64,000 nucleotides of DNA from Capsicum annuum (taxonomy: Eukaryota > Streptophyta > Magnoliopsida > Solanales > Solanaceae): the NCBI RefSeq assembly GCF_002878395.1, contig NC_061119.1, positions 16,724,109-16,788,108 on the forward strand. The letters are read 5' to 3'. Shown one piece after another: positions 51,001-60,711 of this stretch. The first letter of the stretch is position 1. Every line of letters starts with the position of its first letter. The position numbers and the translations under genes were made by a program. The notes beneath the pieces are model-generated. The model had not been told where the DNA came from, made no database searches, and worked only from the letters and a program-made list of their open reading frames with translations.

Positions 51001-51117
51001 AATCAATTTTAAGAAAGTAACACTTTCCGAAACAATTATTGCATCACTTTTGCATGACTTATAACTAGTTTCTGACTCCCAAATTCCAGAATGCCGCAGC
51101 AATATTGAGATATTCAT
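48042..51117 (-). pseudogene. mudrA-like: MURA (MULE) transposase gene, four exons, broken
   Basis: Exons in reading order: 51117-50515, 49922-49356, 49200-48589 and 48491-48042. The last three introns/edges have GT/AG signals. Exon 1 encodes an N-terminal domain (MNISILLRHSGIW). Exon 2 has a zinc-finger-like CRNEDCQWVMKAS..HSC and the core start PVVVVVVDGAHLSGPYEETF with the first catalytic Asp. Exon 3 continues the core (YPNVPHLACI.HLW, the C/H motif, and EDFEYIMSKV). Exon 4 has the SWIM finger CNCGRYQIDEIPCPHGIAVL and a CCHC knuckle CSKCGRTDHNRRTC. The protein would bind element ends and move it. Breaks: Trp codons changed to stops at 49649, 49009 and near 48692, an Arg codon at about 48709, and a frameshift near 49110. 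Confidence 0.85.
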
Positions 51118-51595
51118 GTTGCTTTTTGAATTTTTGAAGAACGTATGTAGAACAATTTTGTTGCTATTTGAGATTTTTTTTTGAAGAAATTTTTTTCAGC
51201 ACTAGAACCTTTTTCGTTTCCAGATCTTCAATCAAATAATACATAAAATAAATTTTGACTTGTATATTTTATTTTATTTTTAAAATTCAAATTTCAGTTA
51301 CTAGTTTTATCCATATATGAGTTAATGATATCTAATTATTACCGTTAATTAAGGAACAGTGATATAATTACTGATTTCAATTACCTTAATTTTAGGAATA
51401 ACAGTTTCATTATACATTCCACCAAAGTATAATGTGTAGACGATTGTGTGAGTATATTTGCCAAAATTCGGGAGAGAGAAAATAAGAGAGGATTTTGTGT
51501 AATTACTTTGTTAAGCTAGGGGATTTATGTTGTTTGTACTTAAAAAAAATTTTAAACTAATTTTTTTTTTTATAAAAAGAAAAAAAATGGGTCAA

Positions 51596-51690
51596 TTAGC
51601 CGTTTGAGGCACCAAACGGCTATATATAGCCGTTGGGCCCAATGCCTATTTGGGCCCAAACGGCCATTTTCGAATTTTTTTTAAAGAAAC
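51596..51690 (-). promoter_or_regulatory. Palindromic promoter-like region of the hAT element
   Basis: A near-perfect 25-base palindrome (51612-51636) has ACGGC arms around TATATATA. It overlaps further inverted pairs (GCCGTTTG with CAAACGGC, and GGGCCCAA with TTGGGCCC). It sits at the hAT 5' subterminal side, where a minus-strand transposase promoter is expected. Confidence 0.5.
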
Positions 51691-51807
51691 TGGGCCAATT
51701 CGGGCCGGTTAATCGGCGGGCCTAGTCCGGGTTAAGTTTAGGCCGGGTCAAACCGGACCGAGTCTCTTAGTGGGTCAGGTCGGGTCAAACGTCGTTTGAC
51801 AGTCTTA

Positions 51808-52612
51808 CTTGTCATAATAATTAAGAGGCACTTCAATATATATATAAGGATCATTTCGTTCGAAGATAAATTATACGAGATTTATAATGTAGGAAGTAGT
51901 AATATAATAATTAATTAATTGCATTAAAATTAGGTATATAGGATATTATTTTATTAAAAGATAATGAGTTTACAATCATAGGAATATTTGAGTTTTATTT
52001 GCTTGTAGGAAAATACAAAGATAATATTTAGGTAAAGTTAAATGACTTTCTGTTAGAAGTGACACATCTGTTGCCTAATGTCCTTTTAGGTAGCGCACCA
52101 ACAAAACTTTGTATTACGAGTGCTCTAATCTGCTATGTTGCGATCTCATAAACTGAACTTATTACCTCACGCGAAGCGAATAGGTAGCAGGCACTAGCTA
52201 TGTGATGAGTCAGTTTTAGAGTGGAGAGTGTAAGGAGACCAAAAGAATTATTCATTTGAATTGACAAACTTTTTTTCCCAAACATTAACAATCGGTGGAA
52301 TGTTTATCCATGAGAAATTATCCAACAAAAATATATTCGTGCATTCTCGCTCATCCAAGAATTTATTCTGAGCTAAAATCTATTCGTAACAAACTAATGA
52401 TTAGTAAAGTGGGTTAAGATACCATGAGGTCTTTGATTCAAATTTTAATAGAGACAAAAACATTACATGCTATATTTCTATATATTCTAATCTTGATGGA
52501 CTTGGTATATGTTAAGTTGTTGCCGGTGAGAGTTGGTAGAAATATCCCTTATAAATGATCAAGATATGCATAAGTTGATCGTTTGATCCAGACACGACAC
52601 TTATAAAAGGAT
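51808..52612. other. No recognised feature
   Basis: AT-rich flanking sequence outside the hAT. A CACGCGAAGCGAATAGG segment near 52168 loosely recalls a Helitron hairpin but lacks a proper end. Confidence 0.45.
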
Positions 52613-53838
52613 CAAGTTTATCCATCTTCTTTGAAAAATTAGCTAAATATACCTTTCATCATACTTTGGGGTCAAATTTACCCTTGTTGTCATACTTTGC
52701 GGCCAATTTTACCCGTCTACTTTGAAAAAATTGGCTAAATATATCATTCATCATATTTTGTGGCAAATTTACCCTCGATGTAATGCTTTTGGGTCAAGTT
52801 TATACTCGTTGTTAAGAAACTTTTCACATGTACTCTTCCTTTAATAGAAAAGCTCAAATTGATGTTAATTGTCCCATTTTTTAAAAATAAAATACGCTCT
52901 ACTCTAAGCCGCCCCACCCGACTTGAGCCACAAAAAAGATGCAAACAAATATACCCCTTAGTTCTGTTTTTCCAACAAGATTAAGTCGCTTGATATTTAT
53001 CAGTGCATAACTCATGAAAAATGAATCTTCATTAGTGCAAACACAAATAAATGTACCCCTCCTCAGTTCATTGATTTGCATTTGTGCAGAGCTCGTGAAA
53101 AACGACACTTAGCCATCCAATACAACAGATTAGGCCCAGTGAATATTTCTCGTGGTGATTGAGTTAAAATGTCTCTTTATGTGCTAAATCGTGACATCTC
53201 TTCATTCTTATGTCTGCATATACAATTTAGATCTACACAATTTTTTCATCATGTCATTTACTCAGAAAACTTATCCATTGATTCTAGAATCTAGATGCAT
53301 ATAGAATTGCATACCAAATTTTGAAATTTGAACAAAATTAAAGCAAGAACATAGTTTGTAATAGACATTTTCTCTAGTTTCATACTTCTGCGTTATTCCA
53401 TTCTTTTTTTTTTTATTTGTAAACAACCCAACAACATTGCACGTTGAAAGAGAAGTATATTTTTCATCAGAAAAATTCAACTAATAGAACTGAGAATGGG
53501 TATATTTATTTGTGTATTTTTTGTAGGTCAGATCGCATGAATTAGATTAGGGTGTGTTTTATTTTTAAAAAATGAGTCATTCAACGTTGATTTGGGCTTT
53601 TCTACTAAAGGAAAGACACATATGAAAAGTTTCTTAACAAGGAGACTCTAAAATATGACATCGAGGGTAAATTTGGCCCAAAATATGACGAAGAGTATGT
53701 TTGGTTAATTTTCAAAGTAGTGGGATAAATTTAGCCCCAAAGTATAACAATCAAGGTAAATTTAATCCCAAAATATGAGAAAAGATATATTTAACTAATT
53801 TTTTAATCTAAAAGTATAAATTTGACTCTTCCTCCTAA
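52613..53838. mobile_element. Long inverted-repeat (foldback/MITE-like) element
   Basis: The left arm, about 52613-52835, is repeated inverted at about 53605-53838. Shared words include TTAGCTAAATATA / TATATTTAACTAA, CCCTCGATGT / ACATCGAGGG and AAGAAACTTTTCACATGT / ACATATGAAAAGTTTCTT. Each arm has internal direct repeats of a TACTTTG.GG..AAATTTACCC unit. The interior (52840-53600) has no coding signal. I could not fix the target duplication, so the superfamily is open; internally repetitive long arms suit foldback or Mutator-like elements. Confidence 0.65.
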
Positions 53839-54086
53839 AAATTAAGTACTAGTATTATTTATTGAATGTCCCTGAAGGTACGTACGTGTAGTATTATTTG
53901 TTCATGTCTGCAAATGGTAGTGGTACTGTGGGATTAGATGGTGAGTGAATGGCACCTCTTTTTCAGTGTGTGCATAAATGGTGAGGACAATGTCATAGCC
54001 CTTAAGGGAATCATTTGTCTTCTCCAACACAAATTTTAACCCATTATTTCCATCCTACCATAATAATAATGTTTGTCCCCATGCTG

Positions 54087-54139
<53 letters not shown>

Positions 54140-54722
54140 TTCGCTGTTATTTTTTTTCATTGATTATTAGATCCCTTTGCAAGTCACCAAATGTTTGGTA
54201 GTATGTATATAAATAGTCAAAGGTGAAAAAGGCTAAAAGCACGCCACCAATGAGTTGCTTGCTCATGTGAGATATAAATCTCAGATTCTCAGTTGAAAAA
54301 AGTCCAAATTAATGCACTAGAAGTATATTTTTAACTCCGACATTATTTAATTGGATATAAAATTCAAAAACGATAAATAGATTTTTTCTACATTTCGGAG
54401 CAGAGTTTGATTAAGCACATAGAATAAAATTGGAAGAAAAATATATTTTTAAAACTTGTGATCTAAAATAAGTCATAGATATTTTATGCCTATAAATCAT
54501 CTTATTAAAATTAAAATGAGAAATTTAAAGTTCAATTATTTTTAAATAAAAATCTAATATCTATATTAGCACGGACTAAAAGAAAAATACAAGTAGTGAT
54601 AGTAACACTTAGCTTTCGGGAAACAAAATGCAGCAGTCAAGAAGTTACCATTATAAAAGTAATAACTTGTCTGTAAACTATCACGATTCCACAAGTGAAA
54701 CATGTAAATATCACTGTTCCAT
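53839..54722. other. Non-coding stretch with (TTA)n microsatellite
   Basis: The only clear feature is a TTA/ATT trinucleotide run at 54090-54139. The rest is AT-rich without recognised similarity. Confidence 0.6.
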
Positions 54723-54995
54723 TGACCAGTGAACTGAGGGATAATAGAGAAACTAGCAGATTGTAATGGAGAAGAAGAAGATATTATTAATCAATAAAAC
54801 CCAACTAATACATCTCATCTTAGCTCTATTAGACAAAAAATGTTCTACTTATTTTGCTAAGCTACTACAAAATATTTGTGGCCCCACTAACTAATTTTTT
54901 AGCTCCACTAACTAATGCTGTAAGCTACCACTAACTTTGTGACAGCTGACACTGGTTGTTTCAACTAACTAACCACCTATACACTTGCTTCAACA
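54723..54995 (-). repeat. 3' LTR of a Ty1/copia element (reverse)
   Basis: On the minus strand it starts TGTTGAAGCAAGTG at 54995, directly after a G-rich tract. It has the short length and T-rich end usual for copia LTRs. The far edge (TGACCAG, read inverted as CTGGTCA) is a guess. Confidence 0.5.
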
Positions 54996-55023
54996 CCTTC
55001 AACCCCTCCACCCCACCCCACCC
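54996..55023 (-). other. Polypurine tract of the copia element
   Basis: The minus strand reads GGGTGGGGTGGGGTGGAGGG then GTTGAAGG. This is a purine-rich run between the pol stop and the LTR start, where second-strand priming occurs. Confidence 0.6.
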
Positions 55024-55026
55024 AAG

Positions 55027-56180
55027 CTAGGAGGTGTAAAGATGTCTTTTAAGTCCTAGCTTAGACAGTAAGTACATGTGTTGAGGAACAAGTAATCCTT
55101 TAGTAAGGATATCTGTAGGTTGTTCTGAGGATGGCAAGTAAACAGTGTGTATTAGTCCAAGTTGTATTTTCTCTCGAATGAAATGATAGTCAATGTCTAT
55201 TTGTTTTGTATGTTCATGAAACACTGAATTTGCTATTATTTGAATAGCAGACTTACTATCACATAGCACATCCACTGGCAACTGGACATGTATCCCCAAC
55301 TCCTTGAACAAACCAATGAGCCAAACTACTTCAGCTACTATAGAAGCAAAACTTCTATACTCTGCTTCAGCTAAGCTCCTAGATATAGTGGACTGTTTTT
55401 TTAGATTTTTAGGATATGAGAGAATTGGTAAGCGTGATTGCATAATCACTAACTGATCTTCTTGTTGTAAAACAGGATGCCTAGTCTATATCACATAGGC
55501 CTGTAGTTTAGTAAAGTATGTAGAAGACATAAGAACTCCCATTCCTAGCGATTGTCTGATGTATTTCACTACTCTAATAGCTGCCTCCATATGAGATTGA
55601 TTGGATGCATGCATGAATTAACTGAGATTCTGCACAACAAATGACATGCCTGGTCTTGTAACCATTAAATATAATAACCTGCCAACTAGTCTCTGATATG
55701 GACTAGGTTCTTCTAGTAAAGTATCATGTGACATTTGAAAATGCTGATCAAATTCAGCTGAAGTCAATTTCTGATTGACTTCCACAGGAGCTTCTACTGA
55801 TCTTGCACCACTCAATCCTAAATCAGAAACAAGTTCAAGTGCATATTTTCTTTGATGCATCAATATGCCTTTCCTGCTTCTGGCAAATTCAATTCCAAGA
55901 AAATATTTGAGCTCACCCAGATCTTTAATCTTGAAATTAGTCTGCAAAACAGTTTAGTTTCTTGTATAAGAATTATGTCATTATCAGTGATCAATAGATC
56001 ATCAACATAGATCAATACAAACACCTTCTTTCCATCTGCACGTTTAATAAACAATAAGTAATCCAGGTGACTTTGAGTAAAGCCAAACTCTATCAAGGTT
56101 GTTGTAAGTTTGATGTTCCATTATCTGTATGCCTTATTAAGTCCGTACAAGGATTTTAAGAGCTTCCACACCTGTGTTTT
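55027..56180 (-). pseudogene. Ty1/copia pol, 3' part: RT and RNase H (broken, truncated)
   Basis: Minus strand from 56180: LLKSLYGLNKA, then a stop (TAA in place of Gln), WNIKLTTTLIEFGF, VLIYVDDLLI (the YVDD catalytic box, near 56015), FKIKDLGELKYFLGIEFARS, YQRLVGRLLYL, RSLAEAEYRSFAS (RNase H Glu), LCDSKSAIQIIANSVFHEHT and PTDILTKGL, ending KRHLYTS with TAG at 55027. This block order is diagnostic of copia. A frameshift near 55955 and a stop near 55620 disable it. The 5' part is missing because an LTR is inserted at 56181. Confidence 0.88.
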
Positions 56181-58220
56181 TGTCACGTCTCAAATTCTAT
56201 TGGGGCGGACAGACACTCGTAGCCGTGAAGGCCCGAGAGAACCAATTCATAACCTTGTACTTCTCATGCATGTAACTATAATAACCAAAGGTTTTGCGAT
56301 ATATAGATATAATTCATTGATCTGAAATAAACAAGCCCAAAACTATATATACCAGACTTGGTCGTTGGGGCCATAACATCTAAAAGATAAGACACCATCA
56401 TGCTTAACTTTATGTTGGTCTGCAAAGCCTCTAAAAGATACATGGACTTTTGGTTAAGGTCAGGACAAACCCCCTCCTTACTTTTGACTACTGTACAATA
56501 CTAAAATACATAAACCAGACCCAAAAAACCCTGAATCAATCTGGATCTCACTAATAGCCGTTGGATATCCTAGGCTTCTACTGAGAAGATGTATTTGCTG
56601 AAGCACCTGTACCTGCAGCATGAAATACAGGTCCCTCATAAGGGGCATCAGTACGAAAATATGTACTGAATATGTAAGGATGAAAGTAACCACACATGAT
56701 ATAGGAGCTCAATGAAAACCAGGTACAAGTGTACAAATAGTGCTAATAGACCACATTTATATATACTTGTAGGGTCAGGTACATTACATTCTTTTCTTTA
56801 TTTTACCTTTCTTACTTCATAATATTTGTAAGCCATATGATACAAATTATCAGCTGATCAGTGGTAAATAGACAAATCGGGATCGCTCATGCTAGGCTTA
56901 AGCCCCTAAGCTGCCACCCGCTTTAATACAGATTTGCGTTACTTAGTTTATTTAGCTTTTAAGATTATTACTTTGGTGGTCATAACATTTTGGTACCTCT
57001 GAACAATAATCTACCAATAAGAGATATGTGAATAAACACTGAATGCAATGACAAAGAGGTATGGAGCAAATTGTACACGAATGAAATATTTAGGAGCTAA
57101 AAATAACATAGGGTCTTATTTGACTTAAAGAAGAACTCTTGAGACTTGCCAGTGAATGTAAAAATGCAGGCTTGATAATAAGCATATAGTGAGGTATTTT
57201 AACATGTTAGGGAGCAGGAGCAAGGTCGTTAGCTAGATGAGAGATCAAGTGCTGCTTCTAGGTATCATTTACTATGGGACAGATTTAGAAGCTTACTTTG
57301 CACCACAAGTGTAGGATTTCATGCCAAAGAATACGACATAGAGTAGCCTTACATACCTAGTTGTATAACTCTGATACTAACCCAACTTGACTTCCCACCT
57401 TTTAGATTACTTATCTACAATAAAATATATGGTAAACTAATATTAGCAACCAATCGACACATTTGGGCTACTTAACTTTACCAAAACAGTAACCGAGCAG
57501 TAAGCCCTTAATTTATCAATCAAGGGTGTTATTTTAACTCTTCTCTCCTCCAATTACATCCACATACCATACATATTCATATAATATCCCCTGAAACAAC
57601 TTTGTCTTCATTACACCCTTCAAACGATACACAAAATAGCATGGGGAATAAATATATGCAACAATTAATTCAATAGCATGGGGAATAAATATATGCAACA
57701 ATTAATTCGATGGTGTGCCACCACTCATTTCTTCTATATTTCAATACGAACTAATCACACCTTTACCCCAATATCAACCTAGAATCCCCCAACATATGCA
57801 TACAAATCAGTCCATAAAACAACCTCAAATCTCTTTTATTGTAGCAATCAAATATAGAACTCATCATCCGTTGAGTTCTCATTAACAACACATCCATAAT
57901 TCTTTCCCAAATACATATATAAGGAGTAAAAAATGGAGCAGTCACCTTACCTTAATCTTCTGCAATTACCCTTTTAACTTGAACTCTCCAAGAACTAAAA
58001 CCTTTCTTCTCACTTTAAACAAAAGAAGAAAAGAAAAGTCTCTTAATAACAAGGAAAAAGTGAGCAGCTAGCTCGCTTTATATTCTGTCCTAGACTTAGA
58101 ATTCAGCATGAATAACATATTTTTCTAATTTTTTATGGGAGAATTAAGCTAAACCTTAATCTTTTTCACTTACCTTGGCCTGCAAAGGTTGGGGTTTCTT
58201 CAAGAACCCTAGAAGGAAAT
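56181..58220 (-). mobile_element. Ty3/gypsy LTR inserted in the copia RT (reverse, interrupted)
   Basis: Opens TGTCACGTCTCAAATTC immediately after the copia reading frame. It shares the layout of the other reverse LTRs (13011 and 62863): GGCCCGAGAGAACC-like start, CCTCATAAGGGGCATCAGTA.. region, then leader-like sequence with CACCTTACCTTAATCTTCTG near 57945. It is cut at 58220 by another LTR. The remainder, if present, lies beyond the window. Confidence 0.6.
57635..57708. repeat. Perfect tandem duplication, 2 x 37 bp
   Basis: The two copies (57635-57671 and 57672-57708) are identical, both beginning AATAGCATGGGGAATAAAT. Confidence 0.95.
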
Positions 58221-60488
58221 TATAATACCCCATACTTTTCTAAATTTGGTCCAACTCATAGCACTTTTATAAGAGGCTCAGCACCTAAAAATTTAGCTAA
58301 GTGTTGGGGACTTAGTTTAAATTTTGACCCCATAACCTTGACGATTTTTAAAGTGACCTTCCCGAGCCCGAGACGTAAGTTTTTGAGTTGATTCATGCTC
58401 AGGGGTGTAAGTATCATGTCTCGGGTAAGTTTCAAATTTTTCAAATGAGGTTTGGACTGCGTTTGGATTTCCAAAACAACAGCTCACCGCGATTGTAGTG
58501 CGTTGATGGTAATCTCACCGCGTCGTGGTGAAGCTCAAATGGCAATTTTCAGGTTCTAGCAAGTTACTGTGATTATACCGCGTCGCGGTGGAAATCATAA
58601 TGACAGCCTTGGCGCATCGCGGTGAAGGTCAAAATTGAGTTTCAGTTATTAATTTTAATTTCCCAGGGGCAGTTTGGTCCTTTCTCGTGGCCCCATCTAT
58701 AAAACCAAGGGATTAAAGCCCCCAAAAGCATATTTGGTCATCTTTTACTCAAATTCTCTCAATTGAAAACCATTCTCTCACAAGAACAAACCCTCGCCCT
58801 TCAAAGATTCAAGCTCAAGTTCAAGAAAACCACCAAGAACCTTCAAGAATTCTTCAATTAAGGTACATTAGATGTTCATTCATGGGTTCCTTTCACCCAT
58901 GGAGTCCAAGAACCTAATTTTAAGTTTAAAAGAATGATTTTTACATGTTATCGTGAATTTTAACCATGAATTCTCGTGAATTTTGTTTTTATTATGTTTA
59001 TACATAATTTGTTATTAAAGTTAAACCCTACACGTTTGAATGATGCTTACTCATTGGTTTGTACCTTAAATTGTGATTTAGTATTGAGATCATGATATTA
59101 CTACATGTTTAAAACTATTCCCATATTTAAACCATGAATTGTATGTGCTTGATAAAATGCCCAAAGGAATGAGGTTTGAATAATGACTATTTATCATGTC
59201 CTTAAGGATTAAGTATGGTCTTATTGTTATTGCTATCGAGTCCTGGGGGTTTCATATACCTAAAATCTAGATACTTATCTAGTCTTTAGTATCTACAGAA
59301 TGGTTCAGGATAGTTATAAGCATTTTCAGTTCAGTTAGTCACCATAAACAGCTAAACTTAGTTCAGACTAGTATTCAGTGTCTTTCAGTTAGGAGTAGGA
59401 TTTAGCACTGAGTGAATGCAGGGATGACGGCTTTCCCGTCAGTTAGGAAGAGTCGTTAATAGAAGTTCCTGTATTCCAGAACTAAGTAGCCAGCGTAGGA
59501 TATTAGGAGTCACCCATCAGTTAGGCTTGACTACCTCTCAGGGTCACTCGTCAGCTTAGGCTTGACACCCTGGTCCTTTGGGACATGAGTTAGTGGATCC
59601 ATACAGCCAGAGTTAGTACCCGTGGCACTGTACTGACACTCTTCCAACTGAGGTTATAGGTTGGACCCCAAATATCTCAGATTAGGGCATGTCGGTTAGA
59701 TGATACCTCCCACAGTCTCAGTTTAGTATTCAGTACAGAGTACAGTTTCAGATTTGTTTAACCATAGCATACAGTTACCAGTTATTCAGTATCATTATTT
59801 TAGTACTTTAGTTTACAGATTATTTTAGTAGCATGTTATATGCTTAGTTATGCATCCTCAGATTTTACAGCTTTCGCGTATATTATTGCATCAGTCATCT
59901 CATGTTATTCATTCAATCATGTATTAGTCATGTTCATAAACTCATGCATATCAGCCTAACCTCATTTAGCATACCATTACATTCAAAGTACTTACCGCAT
60001 ACTCATTTCTTATGCTATGATGTCTCATATCAAAGATTTGGATGCTCAGGTTCTCGATCGTACTTAGACATTCCAGTGCATCAGTAGTGGTAGCAGTGGT
60101 GAGTCCTCATACTCCGAGGACCAATGATGTTTATGTCAGCATTTTTTTTAGTTTAGTAGTCAGTCGGAGTTATTTGGGGACTTATCCCATTAAATCCACA
60201 ATCATTTAATTTAGAGGCTTTCAGACTAGCGCAAACAGATAGTCAGTTTTCAGTCGTTATTATCAGTTGTTTTACCAGTATTGACAGTATGCTTCAGATG
60301 TTTTAAAACTATGATCCAGTATTGATTTTTAGTTGTTAAAACCTTATGGTGTTTCTCAGTTAAGTTCCGCACATGCCCTTGTTAATTTATTCAGTGCTCA
60401 TAGCAGGTACCAGCTCATGGGTTAGATTATGGTACTTCATGGCTGTAAGTACCGTGTGGCATCCAGGGTGTACTCTCAGGGTGTTACA
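58221..60488 (+). repeat. 5' LTR of the gypsy element
   Basis: 2268 bases. TATAAAA at 58698-58704 inside CATCTATAAAACC is a good TATA box. A leader rich in AAATTCTCTCA follows. Several GCG-rich CACCGCG/CGCGGTG words cluster at 58488-58625. The primer site follows directly. Confidence 0.8.
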
Positions 60489-60492
60489 AACT

Positions 60493-60504
60493 TGGTATCA
60501 GAGC
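60493..60504 (+). other. Primer-binding site (tRNA-iMet)
   Basis: TGGTATCAGAGC, an exact match to the initiator-Met tRNA primer complement, four bases after the LTR end. Confidence 0.88.
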
Positions 60505-60711
60505 CTAAGGTTTTACAGTGTCCTAGGAAGTCTGAAAGCCACGTTGAGTAGAGTCTTGTGCATGGGTATGAAGCGGGACACACTTATGGACAAGAAGCTA
60601 CAAGATGTTTTAGGAAAAAGTTTCCCTTCTTTTAGTATTCATGTTGTGTGAATGAGCATGATCCCAACTTAAAATATATTTCTAATTCAATCTTCCTACC
60701 CTTTACAGAAC

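Larger units (their letters stand above)
40138..51539. mobile_element. MULE carrying an Ulp1-like gene (Kaonashi type), nested in the hAT
   Basis: Holds two convergent broken genes, Ulp1-like (+) and MURA (-), on about 11.4 kb. Possible 9-bp flanks TTAAAAAAA occur at 40129-40137 and 51540-51548 but are low complexity. The ends share only loose similarity (AAATCCCC near 40182; its complement GGGGATTT near 51520), consistent with the non-TIR MULE groups. Beyond both edges, hAT-type sequence continues. The pairing of MURA with an Ulp1 peptidase is the known Kaonashi (KI-MULE) arrangement; placing this copy there is inference from the gene pair. Confidence 0.65.
36173..51807 (-). mobile_element. 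hAT DNA transposon, split by a nested MULE
   Basis: The left end reads TAGTCTGTCAACGGGGTCGG. The right end, reverse complemented, reads TAAGACTGTCAAACGACG, giving imperfect inverted termini. Both flanks inside are rich in GGGTCGG/CCGGGTC words (36183-36330 and 51710-51800), the subterminal signature of this plant hAT group. A BED-finger transposase pseudogene lies between on the minus strand. Candidate 8-bp flanks (ACTTCTAG and ACTTGTCA) agree at only five positions, so the duplication is not proven. Removing the MULE leaves about 4.2 kb, a normal hAT size. Confidence 0.65.

Noticed and set aside
52160..52200. CACGCGAAGCG followed by CACTAG as a second Helitron 3' end
   Set aside because: The stem is too short, the spacing to CTAG is wrong, the base after CTAG is C rather than T, and no 5' end was found.
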